Positions 1 to 25,944 of a stretch of DNA of 64,000 nucleotides are shown one piece after another. Source of the stretch: Megaleporinus macrocephalus. Its lineage: Eukaryota; Chordata; Actinopteri; Characiformes; Anostomidae. The notes below the pieces were generated by a model that was not told where the DNA came from, ran no database searches, and saw only the letters and a list, made by a program, of their open reading frames with translations. Where the stretch lies: assembly GCA_021613375.1 (NCBI GenBank), contig CM038719.1, forward strand, positions 2,284,630 through 2,348,629, in the 5' to 3' direction. The translations under genes and the position numbers were made by a program. Numbering within the stretch: the first letter of the stretch is position 1; each line of letters opens with the position of its first letter.

Positions 1-63
1 GTGGAGCTGATACAGTGGACAGTGAGTGGAGGTCCTGTATGGTCAGTGGAGCTGATACAGTGG
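1..63 (+). repeat. End of a 45-bp minisatellite (foldback-element family)
   Basis: About 1.4 copies of a 45-bp unit containing GGTCCTGTATGGTCAGTGGA followed by GCTGATACAGTGGACAGTGA. The same unit recurs at 15784-16113, 20875-20920, 41152-42197 (reverse strand) and 47132-47413, each time beside the same dispersed element. Most of this array lies upstream of the window. Positions 64-399 are intron sequence of the first gene, in which I see nothing else. Confidence 0.9.
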
Positions 64-399
64 TTGTTTAGTGTATATACGTTGATCTACTGTAACACCT
101 TCCCTGCTCCTTTCTCTTCACACCCTGTGAATCAGTCGGCAAGTGAGTTTGGAGAGTGAGTTTGGAGAGTGGTCTCGCTGTTGGAAATGTCAGGCAGACA
201 GAGTCTCTCTTGTGCGCGGTGCCAAGCGGTGGGCTGGGACAGTGTGGCATTGTGCTGTACGGTCTGTGTAATTGTGTGTTGGCTGGTCACATGCCAGAGG
301 GTCCGGCTGGAGGACTGACCGCCGCTCGGTCACGTGCTGTCGTCTCATACGGATGTTTGTTTGTGCTCCCTGGAAACGCTGTCGTTCTTTCACCCACAG

Positions 400-3300
400 C
401 AGGAGGACGAAGCCGTAGGTGCCGAGTTTAAAAGAAAATGGGAACGTCTCCAGAAGATTCTGGAACGTCAGAAGGAGAAGGGCGGAGTCATCGACCCGGA
501 GGCGGAGTCTAATCGCTTCCTCATTCACATCAATGATGTAAGGTTGTATTAAGGTTAATTAAGTAGTAGAGGTTACTCACGTTTCCCTCTCGCTGTAAGT
601 TTGGTTCAGCTCGAGATGTTCACTGCTGTAGTTGTGCACTGGCGCTACGAGGCTATCACAGCTAGCGAGCAGTGCTGGGCGGTATGACCAAAATTTATAT
701 CACATGTAGGGTTTGTTTACTACAGGCTTTACTTTGTTTACTTTGTTGTTTGTTTACCCCGACTGTCTCTCTTGACTGTCTGTAGCGGGACCGACTGTAA
801 ACATCACCACCACTGTAAACATCACCACCACTGTAAACACCATCACCACTGTAAACACCATCACCACAACTGTAAACACCATCACCACCACTGTAAGCAC
901 CATCACCACCACTGTAAACATTACCCCCACTGTAAACACCACCACCACTGTAAACACCACCACCACTGTAACCACCATCACCACCACTGTAAACACCATC
1001 ACCACTGTAAACATCACCACCACTGTAAACATCACCACCACCGCTGTAAACACCACCATCACCACCACTGTAAACACCACCATCACCACCACTGTAAACA
1101 CCACCATCACCACTGTAAACATCACCACCACTGTAAACACCACCACCACTACTGTAACCACCACCACCACCACTGTAAACATCACCACCACTGTAAACAC
1201 CATCACCACCGCTGTAAACATCACCACCACTGTAAACATCACCACCTCTGTAAACACCATCACCACCGCTGTAAACATCACCACCACTGTAAACACCATC
1301 ACCACTGCTGTAAACATCACCACCACTGTAAACACCACCACCACCTCCACTGTAACCACCACCACCACTGTAAACATCACCACCACTGTAAACACCACCA
1401 CCACCACCATCGCTGTAAACATCACCACCACTGTAAATATCTCCACCACCACTGTAAATATCACCACCACCACTGTAAACACCACCACCACCACTGTAAA
1501 CATCACCACCACTGTAAACACCACCACCACTACTGTAACCAACATCACCACCACTGTAAACACCATTACCACCACTGTAAACATCACCACCTCTGTAAAC
1601 ACCATCACCACCGCTGTAAACATCACCACCACTGTAAACACCATCACCACTGCTGTAAACATCACCACCACTGTAAACACCACCATCACCTCCGCTGTAA
1701 CCACCACCACCACTGTAAACATCACCACCACTGTAAACACTGTATGACCAAAATTTATATCACATGTAGGGTTTGTTTACTACAGGCTTTACTTTGTTTA
1801 CTTTGTTGTTTGTTTACCCCGACTGTCTCTCTTGACTGTCTGTAGCGGGACCGACTGTAAACATCACCACCACTGTAAACATCACCACCACTGTAAACAC
1901 CATCACCACAACTGTAAACAACACCACCACCACTGTAAACACCATCACCACCACAACTGTAAACACCACCACCACTGTAAACACCATCACTACCACTGTA
2001 AACACCATCACCACCACTATAAACACCATCACCACCACTGTAAACACCATCACCACCACTGTAAACATCACCACCACTGTAAACATCACCACCACTGTAA
2101 ACACCACCACCACCACCACTGTAAACACCACCACCACCACTGTAAACATTACCCCCACTGTAAACACCACCACCACTGTAAACATCACCACCACTGTAAA
2201 CATCACCACCACCGCTGTAAACACCACCATCACCACCACTGTAAACACCACCATCACCACTGTAAACATCACCACCACTGTAAACACCACCACCACTACT
2301 GTAACCACCACCACCACCACTGTAAACACCATCACCACCGCTGTAAACATCACCACCTCTGTAAACACCATCACCACCGCTGTAAACATCACCACCACTG
2401 TAAACACCACCACCGCTGTAAACATCACCACCACTGTAAATATCACCACCACCACTGTAAACACCACCACCACCACTGTAAACACCATCACCACTGCTGT
2501 AAACATCACCACCACTGTAAACACCACCACCGCTGTAAACATCACCACCACTGTAAATATCACCACCACCACTGTAAACACCACCACCACCACTGTAAAC
2601 ACCACCACCACCACTGTAAACACCATCATCGCCACTGTAAACACCATCACCACCAATATAAACACCATCACCACCACTGTAGACACCACCACCACTGTAA
2701 ACACCACCACCACCACTGTAAACACCATCATCGAGACTGTAAACACCATCACCACCAATATAAACACCATCACCACCACCACTGTAAACACCATCATCAC
2801 CACTGTAAACACCACCACCACCACTGTAAACACCATCACCACCACTGTAAACACCATCACTACCATCACTGTAAACACCATCACCACCACTGTAAACACC
2901 ATCATCACCACTGTAAACACCATCACCACCACTGTAAACATCTGAACCATTTCACACCAAACCCAGTCTGAATCTCTTTCTTTACATTCTAAATTTACAC
3001 AAAAGTTTTCCAGAAATTTGAAAAAACTGGTGGACTTCCCCTTCACACCTGTAAAGCTAATTTTACCGGCCAAAAGCTCCGCCAGCTGTGTGGAAGCTGC
3101 ATGTTGTCTGTACTTCAGTCCATGTTTCTGAATTACAGACAGAATGTAATCAGGTTTATCAGCGGTTACTGAACAACTCCAGAACGCTTCAGGTGAACGT
3201 GATGATTCATGCGTACTCAAGCTAATTGGTGGGCCATAGGCTTACATTACTTGTTAGCAACATTAGCCTAGTAGCTGTCGCAAACTTCATGTGTTTACCC

Positions 3301-4337
3301 ACCCAGAATTTTGTCTCTCCAAAATGCTTGCTTTACTGTAGAGGACCATGGAAGTCAATGGAACCAGAATTCTTCAAAGCTGGTTTTGAGCGTTTCTATT
3401 GGTCCACTCATCCAGAAACGTACACACAATGTAAAGAACAACTGTTTAAAGTTTAAATTGGGTAGAAAAATAAAAATCACAAAACATGGAAATACTTAAT
3501 TTTTATTGGACAGTGACTATTTGGAATTTAGCGATGTCTCTGTTTGTCTCTAAGGTCCCTGCTGACTCTGACGCCGGTGGTCCCGACGCTCCAGATCCTG
3601 AACCCAGCCAGTCTTTGCCTGCTGCTCCCTCTAACTGCCCCGCTCAGACCCCAGTCCTTCAATCTCACAACGGCCCACCCCCATCACAACGCCGGGCTCC
3701 GCACGGTAGGAGGCAGCAGGGGGACTTCAGAGGAGGCCGGAGAGGGAGAGGAAGAGGAGGCGGAAGGAGCGGACAGGCGTCTTACAGAATTCCTCCCCCT
3801 GTAGTAGAAAGCTTGGCCAGACTGAGCGTGTCCTCGTCAGAGGGCAGCGTCGGTTCACTGAAGAACGGCTCGCTCTCTCCGGACAGCGACCAAATCACAG
3901 AGCAGGGGCAGCCGCTCGAGCCCGGCGCCCACCAAGACCAGACCGGCCAGTCTGGAGGGGAGACTGGTGAGGAAAGCTTGGCACTGAGCCAACAAGAACC
4001 CGCAGGAGATGCGCGTGAGCCACACGTGCGTCAGTCGGACTTGAATCCCGCAGAAGACGCTGCGCAGACGATCGCCGCGGACGGCGCTCGAGACAGAGGG
4101 AGAAGGCGCGGCCCACGAGGACCGCCGTTCGGCCAGTGGCACGAAAGACCCCCCCGAGGCTCGAACCAGTGGGATAGCTCCGGGCGAGCGTACCACCACC
4201 ACAGAGGTGGGCGAGCACACAGAGCCAGAGGAGGAGGCTTTAGCTATCATCCCCGCGGGGGTGGGCCGCACAGAGGACCTGGAAAGGGGACGCACCCCAA
4301 AACTGAAACTGAGTTGGTGAAGGAGGGGGTTCTCTGA
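400..4337 (+). CDS. 3' part of an unrecognised RG/RGG-rich protein gene (two exons visible)
   Basis: Two terminal coding exons are visible. The first is 400-537, after the acceptor CACCCACAG and before the donor GTAAGG. It encodes 46 residues: a charged, probably helical or coiled segment (FKRKWERLQKILERQKEKGG) followed by ESNRFLIHIND. The last exon is 3555-4337, after TCTCTAAG and in the same phase, ending in TGA. It encodes about 260 residues: a Pro/Ser-rich stretch, an RGG/RG block near its residues 65-85, an acidic/Ser-rich middle with ESLARLSVSSSEGSVGSLKN, and an Arg/Gly/His-rich tail with GPRGPPFG, HHHRGGRAHRARGGG and HPRGGG. RG-rich tails of this kind are typical of RNA-binding or RNP-associated proteins, but that is inference from composition. 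I do not recognise the family and see no catalytic motif. The 3-kb intron holds two tandem arrays. The 5' end is off the window. Confidence 0.72.
793..1740. repeat. Tandem array of 15/18-bp units (CAC-CAC...TGTAAA), first block
   Basis: Units are variants of CACCATCACCACTGTAAA. They are mostly 15 or 18 bp long, so all stop-free frames stay open: the + strand reads as Cys-Lys-His(4-5) repeats and the - strand as Phe-Thr-Val-Val-Val repeats. The array lies in the intron between the two visible exons of the first gene. A unique leader at 683-792 (TATGACCAAAATTTATATCA through TGTAGCGGGACCG) is repeated at 1743-1852, a 1060-bp offset, so leader and array were duplicated as one block. I do not treat the open frames as genes. 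Confidence 0.95.
1853..2940. repeat. Tandem array of 15/18-bp units, second block after a duplicated leader
   Basis: Same unit family as 793-1740, preceded by the duplicated leader at 1743-1852. The 3' half is more homogeneous, dominated by 18-bp units CATCACCACCACTGTAAA. The stretch 2941-3310 up to the next repeat is ordinary intron sequence in which I see nothing. Confidence 0.95.
3310..3530 (+). repeat. Dispersed repeat ('GTCAATGGAACCAGA' family), copy 1
   Basis: Contains the block TCAATGGAACCAGAATTCTT, then a stretch with TTTCTATTGGTCCACTCATC, then ACAATGTAAAGAACAACTG. The same order of blocks appears at 25664-25745, 29630-29760, 48745-48960 and 60430-60525, in introns and intergenic DNA. 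The family is non-coding and of modest copy number here; its class is not identified. Confidence 0.7.
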
Positions 4338-4420
4338 CAGTGGGAGAAGGGAGGAGCGCAGACCGGACCGAAGCTTCTCTCCCTCGTTTACCAAGTGTAC
4401 CTCCATCCCAACGGTGTCAT

Positions 4421-4426
4421 AATAAA
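4421..4426 (+). terminator. Poly(A) signal of the first gene
   Basis: AATAAA lies 84 bp after the TGA at 4335-4337. It is the first canonical hexamer downstream, so the 3' UTR is probably only about 100 nt. Confidence 0.6.
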
Positions 4427-4863
4427 ATACTCCACAAGCACTGCAGTGAGCGTGTCTGTCTGTTTCCACTCCGCGCTCTCATATACTCACTCAGCACTAG
4501 AGCAGCAGACAAGGAGGCTGGAAGGGCAACTCCATCCATTTTTAAACATTTTCTCCATAATGTTAAATAGTCAGTCAGGAACTGGATGTCTGAAAAGTTG
4601 AAAGCCTCTAATAACAGCTCCATCACACAATTGTATTTATTTGTTTATTTGTAAGCATGGGTGTACTAATTTTATTTATTTATTTATTTATTTACTCATG
4701 GGTTGTTTTTTTTGTTGTATTTCTGGGTGTATTTCTTCCCCACACTTAAATATTTATTTATCTATTGTTGCCTGTTTTGTTTATGGTGATGTACTTCTTA
4801 CCTTTTTTTGTATTGTTTAAATGTTTTTTTATAGTCAACATTACTGAAATCTTTTAAGAATTT

Positions 4864-5150
4864 AAAGATGCAGTATGTAAGATTTATGGGTGTATCTATT
4901 ATCAGAAATAGAATTTATTATACAAATCCCTGTTTTCTTTAGTGCATTATTACTCATAACTTGTGTTTTTATTTATTAGAATGAGCCTTTATATCTACAT
5001 AGAAGCAGCTTGTCTTGCAACAGATACTACTACTACTACCACCACCGCCATGTTTCTACTGTAGTCTAGAACTGACACAGCACACACTGACTGTAGAGAG
5101 AGCCTTTCAAGTTTTTTAAAGCAGCTTGAATTAGGTGGCGCTATAGCACC
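4864..5150 (+). repeat. Dispersed teleost-type repeat
   Basis: Begins AAAGATGCAGTATGTAAGAT and continues through GCAGCTTGTCTTGCAACAGA, TGTTTCTACTGTAGTCTAGA and GAGAGAGCCTTTCAAG. I recognise this block order as a dispersed repeat common in fish genomes, but cannot name the family. It is non-coding. The rest of 4427-5590 is AT-rich intergenic sequence without a supportable gene. Confidence 0.5.
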
Positions 5151-5593
5151 AACCAACTATAGCATTGGTTGTTATAGCACTTCAGGTGCCATTAAAGGTG
5201 GGATGAGGAAATTCAAACAGAAAATGGTGTTAATGAGTTTATCAGTAAGCAGAAGTGATTATTAACCGGAGTACTGAACTGAATGAACATTAAAAACACT
5301 GAGTTATTACACTGTACTAGTGATATGAGCGTTCTAGATAGAACCACTCAGTGGGTGGAATAAATATCTAGAACCTGGTGCTGGAGAACCATTATGTGTT
5401 GTGAGAAGTTTGAGAACCCAAATTTGAACAAATAAGGGCTTCAATATGTATCCACCTATTCAGCCTACAACTGTTTAGCCCCGCCCACTCCTCCTGTAGT
5501 AATAAGTAGTGTTTTAGCTGGTACTGCTTTCTAAATGAGGCGCAACATAAAGCAGCCAATCAGAGCAGTGGTATTTGCATAGACTACAACGAT

Positions 5594-5745
5594 ATTCTTA
5601 CTTTGCGGTTCTTGCATTCACCAATAAAGATAAAGATAAAAAGAACTAATAAAATATACATAATATATAAAGTATAATATATTGTAAGTTGCAGTGAATA
5701 AAATTAAAGTATTTTTTTATAAAAAATAAAAAATGACATTGTCTC
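5594..5745 (-). mobile_element. Diverged 3' tail of the L2-like LINE
   Basis: TCTTACTTTGCGGTTCTTGC then CATTCACCAATAAAGATAAA and an A/T-rich run match, in the same order, the 3' UTR of the LINE at 7894-9992 and the solo tail at 33524-33745. No ORF is left. Confidence 0.6.
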
Positions 5746-6034
5746 TGTCCAAAGAAAAGACGCGCTCCCTTTTTTGGTGATTTTTATTTTTCTATATTAT
5801 TAAACTGCGACAGCTGCTGTTTACATTTCATGATGAATGGACCAATAGAAATGCTCCAAAATAGCTTGGGGAAAAAAAAATCTGGTTACATTCTACTTAA
5901 ACTAATGACTGTTTTTATTCTCTCCTTTAAGTTACCATTTTGGAGATACCTATTTTTATTTGGACAGAGAAGAAGAAGATGTAACATATGGGCCCTTTAA
6001 TGTGAACACATGGTGCTGTATGCAATGTGCCTGC

Positions 6035-6236
6035 AGGGGCATGAGTGAGTTGCCATGTCGCAGTGCGCATGCGCACGACGTGCGTCTGACGTACTCTGTT
6101 TTTATTTCAGTCCAGTGGCGCGCGCGCGCGAGAGGGAGAGAGCGAGCTAGCATTCATCAACAGCAGCCTCAACATTATCGATAATAATAAAAGTATTGGA
6201 AGTATTGGCGATCTGATTGGAACTATTGGCGATCTA
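6035..6236 (+). promoter_or_regulatory. KAT8: Probable KAT8 promoter and 5' UTR with NRF1-type site
   Basis: A CpG-rich stretch directly upstream of the KAT8 start codon. 6064-6075 is TGCGCATGCGCA, a perfect 12-bp palindrome matching the NRF1 consensus. 6087-6094 is TGACGTAC, one half of a CRE plus a degenerate half. An alternating (GC)n run lies at 6118-6130. There is no TATA box. A broad, NRF1-driven housekeeping promoter fits a ubiquitous acetyltransferase; the exact start site cannot be read from the sequence. Confidence 0.6.
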
Positions 6237-21073
<14,837 letters not shown>

Positions 21074-21194
21074 GATGTTCGAACCGGACAAGGGCGTCAC
21101 GTTCCAAGACTGACCAATCAGCACCACCCGTGTTCTGTTTGAAGTATTGAGGAGGGTGGATGTAAGACTGTACAGTGTTTTTGTTTCTTTTTTA

Positions 21195-21200
21195 AATAAA
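21195..21200 (+). terminator. KAT8: KAT8 poly(A) signal
   Basis: AATAAA lies 122 bp after the TAA at 21071-21073, within TTTTTTAAATAAACGAGAAT. A short 3' UTR is implied. Positions 21201-21695 are intergenic sequence in which I see nothing. Confidence 0.75.
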
Positions 21201-21699
21201 CGAGAATAGTGATCTCCACTTTTCTTCTCGTACCTTGCGTCTGGTCAGTCTGTTACTCTCTATACTCCCCACGTCCACCTGCCCTGGTCAGCGTAGGAGC
21301 TCTAAACTGCCTCAAACGCTGGGCTGAATTATTCATGTGACGGTATGGAGTTACCTATGGCTCAGGTGACGGCTGTGGCCTGTAAAGGTGGAACTTCAGC
21401 GGTGAGTAACAGTGGACGGTGTCGAGGCTGCGCAGCTCCTGTCAGGTGTTTTCGGTACCTGTTCTTGGTAAACAGAGGCAGGTGTGCTTTACAGGAACAG
21501 GGCAATAAGTGATGCTCTGGATAAACGAGTTCATGAGCTTCTTCAGTCAGGGCTGGTGAAAATGGTGAAAATGGTGTTACGTGATCTATGAAGTGTCTGC
21601 AGTCGTATATACAGGACTGTACAAGTTTTAGTCACTCGGGGACTTTAATAATATAAAAAGCTAATATTTCCAGACAGGAAGTTTTTATTTACTCAGTAA

Positions 21700-23156
21700 A
21701 CACTTTATTAATAAATATTAAAGAGTATTAATAGATTAAGTAGTGCTTTTACACTTTATTAATAAATATTAATCAGTATTAATAGAGTAAGTAGTGCTTT
21801 ACACTTTATTATTAAATATTAAACAGTATTAATAGAGTAAGTAGTGCTTTACACTTTATTATTAAATATTAATCAGTATTAATAGAGTAAGTAGTGCTTT
21901 TACGCTTTATTATTAAATATTAATCAGTATTAATTGAGTAAGTAGAGCTTTTACACTTTATTAATAAATATTAATCAGTATTAATAGATTTAGTAGTGCT
22001 TTTACACTTTATTATTAAATATTAAACAGTATCAATAAAGTAGAGCTTTTACACTTTATTAATAAATATTAATCAGTATTAATAGAGTAAGTAGTGCTTT
22101 ACACTTTATTATTAAATATTAAACAGTATTAATAGAGTAAGTAGTGCTTTACACTTTATTATTAAATATTAATCAGTATTAATAGAGTAAGTAGTGCTTT
22201 TACGCTTTATTATTAAATATTAATCAGTATTAATTGAGTAAGTAGAGCTTTTACACTTTATTATTAAATATTAATCAGTATTAATAGAGTAAGTAGAGCT
22301 TTTACACTTTATTATTAAATATTAAACAGTATCAATAAAGTAGAGCTTTTACACTTTATTATTAAATATTAATCAGTATTAATAGAGTAAGTAGTACTTT
22401 TACACTTTATTATTAAATATTAATCAGTATTAATAGAGTAAGTAGAGCTTTTACACTTTATTATTAAATATTAAACAGTATCAATAGAGTAAGTAGAGCT
22501 TTTACACTTTATTATTAAATATTAATGAGTATTAATAGAGTAAGTAGAGCTTTTACACTTTATTATTAAATATTAATCAGTATTAATAGAGTAGTGCTTT
22601 TACACTTTATTATTAAATATTAATCAGTATTAATAGAGTAAGTAGAGCTTTTACACTTTATCATTAAATATTAATCAGTATTAATAGAGTAAGTAGTGCT
22701 TTTACACTATTATTAAATATTAATCAGTATTAATAGAGTAAGTAGTGTTTTTACACTTTATTAAATATTAAACAGTATTAATAGAGTAAGTAGAGCTTTT
22801 ACACTTTATTATTAAATATTAATCAGTATTAATAGAGTAAGTAGAGCTTTTACACTTTATTATTAAATATTAATCAGTATTAATAGAGTAAGTAGAGCTT
22901 TTCCACTTTATTATTAAATATCAATCAGTATTAATAGAGTAAGTAGAGCTTTTCCACTTTATTATTAAATATTAATCAGTATTAATAGAGTAAGTAGTGC
23001 TTTTACACTTTATTATTAAATATCAATCAGTATTAATAGAGTAAGTAGAGCTTTTACTCTTTATTATTAAATATTAATCAGTATTAATAGAGTAAGTAGT
23101 GCTTTTACACTTTATTATTAAATATCAATCAGTATTAATAGAGTAAGTAGAGCTTT
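21700..23156. repeat. 51-bp AT-rich minisatellite, about 28 copies
   Basis: The unit contains ACTTTATTATTAAATATTAA then TCAGTATTAATAGAGTAAGT then AGAGCTTTTAC. Copies differ by single substitutions (GAGCTT/GTGCTT) and small deletions. A block at about 21745-22000 recurs at 22070-22320 with the same variants, so several units were duplicated together. Confidence 0.94.
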
Positions 23157-23283
23157 TCCTTATGTCAGTGTGTTTATTTAACAAACTATTTATGTATTAC
23201 CTCCTAGCAGCAGCACTGCTTCTTCATCCTCTCATGTTGGACTGATTCCACTACATAATACACTGTCTCACTATCACCTCCTC

Positions 23284-24033
23284 AGGTACAAAGTGGTACT
23301 ACAGTCACTCACTATCACCTCTTCAGGTACAAAGTGGTACTACAGTCACTCACTATCACCTCTTCAGGTACAAAGTGGTACTACAGTCACTCACTATCAC
23401 CTCTTCAGGTACAAAGTGGTACTACAGTGACTCACTATTACCTCTTCAGATACAAAGTGGTACTACAGTCACTCACTATCACTTCCTCAGGTACAAAGTG
23501 GTACTACAGTCACTCACTATCACTTCCTCAGGTACAAAGTGGTACTACACTGACTCACTATCACCTCTTCAGGTACAAAGTGGTACTACACTGACTCACT
23601 ATCACCTCTTCAGGTACAAAATGGTACTACACTGACTCACTATCACCTCTTCAGGTACAAAGTGGTACTACACTGACTCACTATCACCTCTTCAGGTACA
23701 AAGTGGTACTACAGTGACTCACTATCACCTCTTCACATACAAAGTGGTACTACAGTGACTCACTATCACCGCTTCACATACAAAGTGGTACTACAGTGAC
23801 TCACTATCACCGCTTCACATACAAAGTGGTACTACAGTGACTCACTATCACCGCTTCACATACAAAGTGGTACTACAGTGACTCACTATCACCGCTTCAC
23901 ATACAAAGTGGTACTACAGTGACTCACTATCACCTCTTCAGGTACAAAGTGGTCCTACAGTGACTCACTATCACCGCTTCACATACAAAGTGGTACTACA
24001 GTGACTCACTATCACCTCTTCAGGTACAAAGTG
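23284..24033. repeat. 41-bp minisatellite, about 18 copies
   Basis: The unit contains TCAGGTACAAAGTGGTACTA then CAGTCACTCACTATCACCTC. Two subtypes form blocks: TTCAGGTAC (mostly 5' half) and TTCACATAC (mostly 3' half). Positions 24034-24480 are intergenic, with degenerate GCTCCTTTAA-type MITE ends, no gene. Confidence 0.94.
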
Positions 24034-24529
24034 GTATTGCAAGACCGGATGGGCCTACAGTAGATATCCTTGCAATATGATACATAAACATCTTTTTCAA
24101 AACTGTTATTTCTTTATATTCTGTTGATAATCCTCATTCAAGTTGTAACTAATCTTACAGATTGTTCCTTTAATTTCAAATGATAAAGTGAAATAGTAAA
24201 ATCCCCCACCCCAATGTTGGAAAAATGTTGGATATGGTAAGTGTAAAGCATTCAAAACTGAATTAAAATGATCAACAGAATATTCTACTGATAGCAGATC
24301 TACTGAAGTTAGCGTGCTAGCCCTTTCTCCTAATACCTCTCATCTACTGGAGACCCTTATCAACTAAAGGGATGAAATTTGATGGTGAACACACCAGTCA
24401 TAGTACTCACAGGAACTGTGAGTAGTATGAATTTTTACATATTGCTCCTTTAAACTAATGCTTTCTGCTTTCTTCTGAAAAATGAAACCCAAGCACTGAT
24501 TCTTTGAAACAGCCAATAAAAATAAGAAA

Positions 24530-24563
<34 letters not shown>

Positions 24564-24597
24564 TTTACTTACTTACTTATTTACTTACTTACTTATT
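24530..24597. repeat. (TTAC)n microsatellite
   Basis: About 17 tetranucleotides, mostly TTAC with a few TTAT. Confidence 0.95.
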
Positions 24598-24654
24598 TTG
24601 TTCCAACTATTGTTTGTGTAAAACTCTGCCTTGGCTGCAAAACACTGGGGGCAT

Positions 24655-24970
24655 TGGAAGCGCAGGTGAGTGACGTGGGCGCGTTGTCATTGGCTGCTGC
24701 CGCCAGGTAGGCCCCGCCCTGCTTCAGCGCCGTGCTCGTGCAGGAGCTGGAGGCCTCGAGACCTGCAGCATCTCCGAGCAGCACAAAGAGCGCCGAGCAT
24801 GCCGGACATTTCCGAGCAGCAGTCAGAGACTCGGACAGCGCGGTGGACACTGAGCGGGGACTCACCGGGACACTGACGGCGGACGAGCGAGTTTAGTTCC
24901 TCTCGGTCTTTGATCTACTCAGTCTTTGATCTACTCAGGCTTTGATCTACTCAGGCTTTGATCTTCTGTG
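24655..24970 (+). promoter_or_regulatory. GC-rich block, probable promoter and 5' non-coding exon of the serine protease
   Basis: A sharply GC/CpG-richer island in AT-rich surroundings, with a GC box CCCCGCCC (24712-24719). It ends in a good donor TCTGTGG|GTAAGA at 24970/24971. The next in-sense acceptor before the protease start codon is TTTTACTCACAG (ending at 29040), two bases before the ATG at 29043. This fits a 5' UTR exon joined across a 4-kb intron. A 25-codon upstream ORF starts at 24799 (ATGCCGGAC). This is inference; it could instead be an unrelated transcript. Confidence 0.45.
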
Positions 24971-25520
24971 GGTAAGACCAGCAGCTTGTTGTTTTGGTGG
25001 AGAACTTTGTGAAAATGTCGCTTCTGGCCTGACTGACCACAGATAGCACGCAGGGTTCTCTGGAGGTTCTTCTGTAAAGTTCTGTCTAGAACCGGTTCCT
25101 GCTTGAATGGTTCTCTGGGTTCTGTTGAAGTGGTTCTGCAGATTGGTTTTGTCTGTTTAATGGTTCTACAACAGCAGAACCCAGTTTGGTGCTCCACAGA
25201 ACCGTATACAGCATCCATCAACCTACAAGAACCACTTCTCCATGTGAAGAACCCTTAATGTAGGAAATGGAACCCTGTAGAACCTTCTTTAACACGAGCT
25301 CAGGATGATATATACCCACTGCTGTTCACTGTACACTTGCTATATAAACGTCTGTGTTATATACAGTATATACAGCATTTAGCAGACCCTCTTATCCAGA
25401 GTAATAAGAAATATTAATAACAACAATAATAAAAATATTTAATAACAATAATAACATGCACAGTGTAAACTCTTCACCAAAATAGGTATTTGTATGTTTT
25501 TTGTGTTTTATTTAGTATTT

Positions 25521-25640
25521 AATTAATTATGTTAAATGATAAGTAATACACTGTAATAATTTATGTGCATGCATATATATATATATATGCATGCACATAA
25601 ATTATTACAGTGTATTATTTATCATTTAACATAATTAATT
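25521..25640. repeat. 120-bp near-perfect palindrome, no spacer
   Basis: The two 60-bp arms (25521-25580 and 25581-25640) are reverse complements with one mismatch (AAGTAATACA against AAATAATACA). The centre is GCATATATAT|ATATATATGC. The outer ends are AATTAATTAT and ATAATTAATT. It is AT-rich and capable of cruciform extrusion. It lies in the putative 5' UTR intron of the protease. Confidence 0.95.
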
Positions 25641-25663
25641 TATGTTTATATATATATATATAT

Positions 25664-25905
25664 ATTTCCAAAATAGTAACTTTACAGGAGACCAAAACCC
25701 TTCCTTACTTGAAAGTAAGTCAATGGAACCAGAATAATTTCATTTATATATATATATATATATATGCAGTAATGCAGTGACACTGACGTGGTGGTGGTGG
25801 TGTGTGGTACCTGGTCCTGTGGCTGTGGTGGTCCTGTGGGGGTCCTGATCATTAAAGAACAGAGTAATAAAGTATACAGAGGACTGTGAGTGGAGATGTT
25901 ATGGC
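25664..25905 (+). repeat. Dispersed repeat copy 2 and a deleted foldback element
   Basis: 25664-25745 carries CAAAATAGTAACTTTACAGG and GTAAGTCAATGGAACCAGAA (family of 3310-3530). 25765-25905 carries foldback pieces: TGCAGTGACACTGACGTGG, GTGGTCCTGTGGGGGTCCTG, AGAACAGAGTAATAAAGTAT and the terminus GATGTTATGGCTG. It retains no 45-bp array. Confidence 0.7.
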
Positions 25906-25944
25906 TGTTTGGTGTGTGTATATGTATAAAGTGTATATATATAT

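Noticed and set aside
772..3220. His-Cys-Lys repeat proteins (+ strand) and Phe-Thr-Val repeat proteins (- strand) of 328-468 codons
   Set aside because: Both strands are open at once because units are 15 or 18 bp; the array is intronic, and the metal-binding look is a by-product of CAC codons.
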